Assembly: GCA_904377845.1 (NCBI GenBank)
Contig: CAJFGR010000003.1
Coordinates: 94,025 to 158,024, forward strand
DNA length: 64,000 nt
Origin: an uncultured Ruminococcus sp.
GTDB lineage: Bacteria > Bacillota > Clostridia > Lachnospirales > Lachnospiraceae
Direction: 5' to 3'
The notes under the pieces were generated by a model. The model was not told the DNA's origin. It saw only the letters and a program-made list of their open reading frames with translations, and searched no databases. Of this stretch, positions 60,211-64,000 are shown piece by piece (the first letter of the stretch is position 1; every line of letters begins with the position of its first letter). A program made the position numbers and the translations under genes.

Positions 60211-61278
60211 CTGTAATAACTGGCCGGGGATAGGATTGCCATAATCGGGGATACTTAAAGATAAATTTAATACATTTCAGATAAAGGTCACAGTGTTCAA
60301 GTTCTTCTTCCACGGTGGATACAGATTCTTTATCAGATGATATATAGCGCAGAATAGAAGTAATATCCTGACACATCTTTGTGACTTCGGAATTCATCCC
60401 TTCTTCTGCCATGGCACCGATTGTATTCAGAGAGTTATAGAGAAAATGAGGATTCATCTGAGCCTGCAGGGCGAGCATTTGAGCCTGCAATTCCTGCTCT
60501 TTTAAAAGAAGCATAGCCTGAGTAGAGGCTTTCTGGGAACGCATGGCCGAGTTCAGAGAATCCCTTAATTTATCAATCTCAATAATACCCGAATCTTCCA
60601 TCTGTATCTCATTGAATAGATCCCTGGGATCAATATTTGAAAGGAAATGATACATTTTTGTAAGCGGAAAAGCAAGCCAGCGGCTCATTTTTTTGCAATC
60701 AGGTAGCAGATGCAAAACAGGAGCAGGGCAAGCGACGGTATCCACAGGAGATTATTTATAATCGGAAGAAAGAAATCAGAGTGTCTGATTGATGTAACTA
60801 TTACAAAATCACTGTAATCTGATATGGTTGCGTAGACATATTCCTGCTGTCTGCGGACAGTATTATATATCGGATCTCCCCTGGAATAATCGCCGGATTC
60901 TAATACATCATAATAATTAAAGAAGTTGGCCCCTTCTTTTGCGGCCGGAAAAAGCTGATTCCCGGACTGGTCGTAGACAGATATATTGACATTGTAGTTT
61001 GATTTGGGGGACTGGGCGGTTTCAAATACTGTATCATAGTATTTCATTACTTCTACAAATCCGATTGGATTATGAAAGTTATCGAAATACATCCTGTACA
61101 GAGAAAAATATATGCGTTCAGTATCAGTTTCGCTTTTCCTTGACAAGAGATAATTCTGGGAAGCGGAGAGATAACGGTGACCGTTTAAAGTTTTTGCCGG
61201 CAGATACCATGGCTGAGTGGAAGGCGCTATGTTCAATTCTCCGGTATAATTTCCTACCCCATATCCTTTCCCATCCAT
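60182..61278 (-). pseudogene. YesM-like sensor histidine kinase, truncated and frameshifted
   Basis: N-terminal sensor fragment 60685-61278 and LQAQMNPHFLYNSLNTIGAMAEEG fragment 60182-60745 in another frame; ATPase domain missing. Confidence 0.85.
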
Positions 61279-61319
61279 AGAATAAAGGTTGACCTGCCAT
61301 ATGGAAGAGTCTACTCCTT

Positions 61320-61919
61320 TTGCGGAAACAAGTGCTGCATAACAGGGAAGAACGGAGGATGATTTTCGTGAAAAAGTCTAAAATATATCCATGGTATTTT
61401 GCGGCGGGAGCACTGCTTATTTATACGGCTTTGTCAGTTGTTCCGGGAATTATAGGTATCGGATATTCATTTACGGACTGGTCAGCGTATTCAAAGGAGC
61501 TCCATTTTGTCGGGCTGGAAAATTTTAAAGAAGTATTCAGCCCGGATCAGGATTATCTGAAGTACATATTGAATACGCTGGTATTTACTTCAATATTGAA
61601 TCCGAAGACCGGACTCTTGAATGAGGGATTGAGAGCAATAGGACTTGACAGCCTTGTACAGCACTGGCTGACTGATCCGGATATTGCGTTCTGGTCGGTC
61701 ATGGGAGTTGATATATGGCGCGGAACCGGATATATCATGACGATTCTGATCGTCGGAATACTGGCGATCCCGCAGGTATACTATGAAGCGGCCGGGATCG
61801 ACGGGGCGAACGGATTTCAGAAATTTACCTATATAACACTTCCTATGCTGAAGCAGACACTGGCGGTTACGATTGTACTTAATGTTCTGTACGGCCTGAA
61901 GGTGTTCGATGCCCGTTGA
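61320..61919 (+). pseudogene. Sugar ABC transporter permease, internally deleted and 3'-truncated
   Basis: YPWYFAAGALLIYTALSVVPGIIGIGYSFTDWS...DIWRGTGYIMTILIVGILAIPQVYYEAAGIDGANGFQKFTYITLPMLKQT; ends abruptly at GLKVFDAR*. Confidence 0.8.
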
Positions 61920-62181
61920 CAGAGAACATAAAAGAGTGTGTTATCTGCCCGCAGGGTGCGGCTGGTACGATTTCTGGACCAATGAATATTTCAGCGGAGG
62001 ACAGTATGTGACTGCAGACACGCCGATTGACAGGATTCCGCTTTTTGTGAAAGAGGGAAGTATTCTCCCTGTGATCGATCAGGTTATGTATGCGGACGCG
62101 GCGGAAGGAATGGAGCTGAAGCTTAATGTTTATACGGGAATGAAGCCTTTGCATTATGATGTGAAGCTGATAAAAAAGTAA
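61909..62181 (+). pseudogene. C-terminal fragment of a GH31 family glycosidase
   Basis: RVCYLPAGCGWYDFWTNEYFSGGQYVTADTPIDRIPLFVKEGSILPV. Confidence 0.8.
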
Positions 62182-62198
62182 AAGAGGAGTAACGGAAA

Positions 62199-62848
62199 AT
62201 GAAATATAAGAAGAACTGGGAAGAGACAAAAGAAAAATTCAGAAATTACTGGAAACATCAGAATACAGGCCGGCCTCTTATGATCGTATGGGCGGAAAAA
62301 GAGGATGCGCAGCCTCTGCCAAAAGAGCTGGAACCGGTGGATATGGAAGATAAATATATGAACGCTGAGCGCATGGTTGCCAGATACCGCCATTTTTGCG
62401 AGAACCACGAGTTTATGGGGGAGAGTTTCCCGAATATGAGCGTTGATTTCGGACCGGGATCTGTGGCGGCTTATCTTGGATCTGATATAGAATTCCGCGA
62501 TGATACGATCTGGTAAAAGATAAGGACGGGTCTTCAAGCTATACGGTATTCCAGATCTGGGGAGAAGGAAAAACAGCCAAGTTGCAGTGCGACTTCTCTG
62601 CCCTGATGTCGCCGAACCAGTTCCGCGAATTTATTGTGGATTCCCTGAGGCAGCAGGCAGGAAAATCTCTCTGGATTAAGGTGTATTCAGGAAATGTAGA
62701 CGACTGGATCCGCAATGTGGACCGGCTTGTCCAGAGATATGGATCCCACAGTATGCTCCTGTATTTTAATCCGATGCCTATGGCAGACGCAAAGAAACTG
62801 ATGGCATATGCTGAAGAACACTGGAAAGATGTAAAAGGTACATTTTAG
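62199..62848 (+). pseudogene. Uroporphyrinogen decarboxylase-like protein, internally deleted
   Basis: MKYKKNWEETKEKFRNYWKHQNTGRPLMIVWAEKED...FGPGSVAAYLGSD stops at 62516; resumes LQCDFSALMSPNQFREFIVDSL...LWIKVYSGNVDDWIRNVDRL. Confidence 0.7.
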
Positions 62849-62987
62849 TGCGTTGATGGGTTCCGAAAGTTGTGTTATACTTTATCTGTTGTTTCTCTTG
62901 GAACTGCGGGGTGTGTGTACACGGCGTAATATTGCCGTCCTGTCACGCACCTGCGGATAAGAATGATATTTTGGAGGCAGATGAGAG

Positions 62988-63863
62988 ATGGAAAAAAGAA
63001 TCAGCGGACATACACAGCTTTACGCTCTGATCGGTTCCCCGGTAGGGCATTCGGGTTCTCCGGCAATGTATAATTACAGTTTTGAAAAACTGGGCATAGA
63101 CGCGGCATATCTCGCGTTTGACGTGCCTGTAGAGAAGACAGAAGATGCAGTAAAAGCACTTGCCACTCTTCATGCGGGCGGCTTTAATGTGACGATGCCG
63201 TGTAAAACAGCAGTTGCACAGCTTGTAGACAGACTTTCTCCGGCAGCAGCATTGGTGGGAGCGTGCAATACGGTTGTTTTTGAAGAAGACGGAACGATGA
63301 CCGGCCATATGACAGACGGCACAGGGTTTGTGCGCAATCTGAAAGAACACGGAGTAGATATCAAAGATAAGAAGATCGTTCTTCTCGGAACCGGCGGTGC
63401 GGCTACGGCGATCGCCGTGCAGGCAGCTCTGGACGGCGTGGCGGAGATCGCCATTTTCAACAGAAAAGACGAGTTCTATGCAAACGGGGAAAAGACTGTG
63501 GAAAAGATCAGAAAAGCAGTCCCGTCCATCGGAAAAGTCTATATTGAAGACCTTGATAACAGGGAACTTCTGGGACAGGTGATCGGACAGAGCGATATCC
63601 TGATCAATGCGACACGTGCGGGAATGAGCCCCATGGAGAATGTGATTCCCGTACCCGCAGAGTTCCTGAGACCGGAACTGGCGGTTGCGGATGTGGTGTA
63701 CAACCCGAAGGAAACACTTCTGATCAAAAAGGCGAAAGAAGCCGGATGCAGAGCTGCCGTAGGTGGAAGCGGTATGCTGCTCTGGCAGGGCGTGGCGGCA
63801 TTTGAGCTGTTTACGGGACAGGAAATGCCGGTTCAGGAAGTAAAAGAAAAGTTTTTTGAATAA
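62988..63863 (+). CDS. aroE: Shikimate dehydrogenase
   Basis: YALIGSPVGHSGSPAMYNYSFEKLGIDAAYLAFDV; GGFNVTMPCKTAV; LLGTGGAATAIAVQAALDGV. Confidence 0.95.
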   Translation: MEKRISGHTQLYALIGSPVGHSGSPAMYNYSFEKLGIDAAYLAFDVPVEKTEDAVKALATLHAGGFNVTMPCKTAVAQLVDRLSPAAALVGACNTVVFEEDGTMTGHMTDGTGFVRNLKEHGVDIKDKKIVLLGTGGAATAIAVQAALDGVAEIAIFNRKDEFYANGEKTVEKIRKAVPSIGKVYIEDLDNRELLGQVIGQSDILINATRAGMSPMENVIPVPAEFLRPELAVADVVYNPKETLLIKKAKEAGCRAAVGGSGMLLWQGVAAFELFTGQEMPVQEVKEKFFE

Positions 63864-63916
63864 TGAAGTTTGCGGCATCTTTTACAGCGGGGCTGTCGGA
63901 AAATAGATAGTCCAAA

Positions 63917-63958
63917 TCAGGGGCAGATGTGACTCATGCGAGTCACATCTGCCCCTGA
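63917..63958. repeat. Perfect inverted repeat with 19-bp arms
   Basis: TCAGGGGCAGATGTGACTC-ATGC-GAGTCACATCTGCCCCTGA. Confidence 0.95.
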
Positions 63959-64000
63959 AATTTATCCTATAAAAAGAGAAAAAGATGGCTAACGACAACC

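Noticed and set aside
62943-63878. 311-aa minus-strand ORF opposite aroE
   Set aside because: Shadow ORF of aroE, no recognisable motif

Overview
Window from a low-to-mid GC Firmicute, most likely Lachnospiraceae (inferred from gene content and protein style, not from any search). Most of it is ordinary chromosome: FHA C-terminus, aroK, murA, SAM riboswitch-metK, a two-component system, ECF sigma/anti-sigma, PadR-DUF2812, YczE-kinase fusion, MarR, phosphodiesterase, VanZ, T-box-cstA, a GntR/ABC operon, HAD, HIRAN/WYL/hsdR remnant, MrfA-like and UvrD-like helicases, ktrBA, TrmH-family methylase, ARG box-argF, GT8, ftsH, radical SAM, birA, a TelA/XpaC/VWA cassette, a complete V/A-type ATPase operon, trmB, thioredoxin, tRNA-Lys(CTT), D-2-hydroxyacid dehydrogenase, AraC, a decayed sugar-utilisation locus and aroE. 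Strongest leads: (1) an unannotated candidate small RNA or micro-ORF transcript on the minus strand at about 12242-11968, with a consensus promoter, three repeated SD-like modules and a 13-bp terminator stem; (2) a T-box leader upstream of cstA whose specifier reads ATC (Ile) by manual alignment; (3) an 80-bp tandem repeat with a GAAA tetraloop hairpin beside a perfect 28-bp-arm hairpin downstream of tRNA-Lys; (4) a structured repeat element inside the V-ATPase operon; (5) a scar locus in which several sugar-metabolism genes are internally deleted. No CRISPR array, intact IS element or prophage was recognised.
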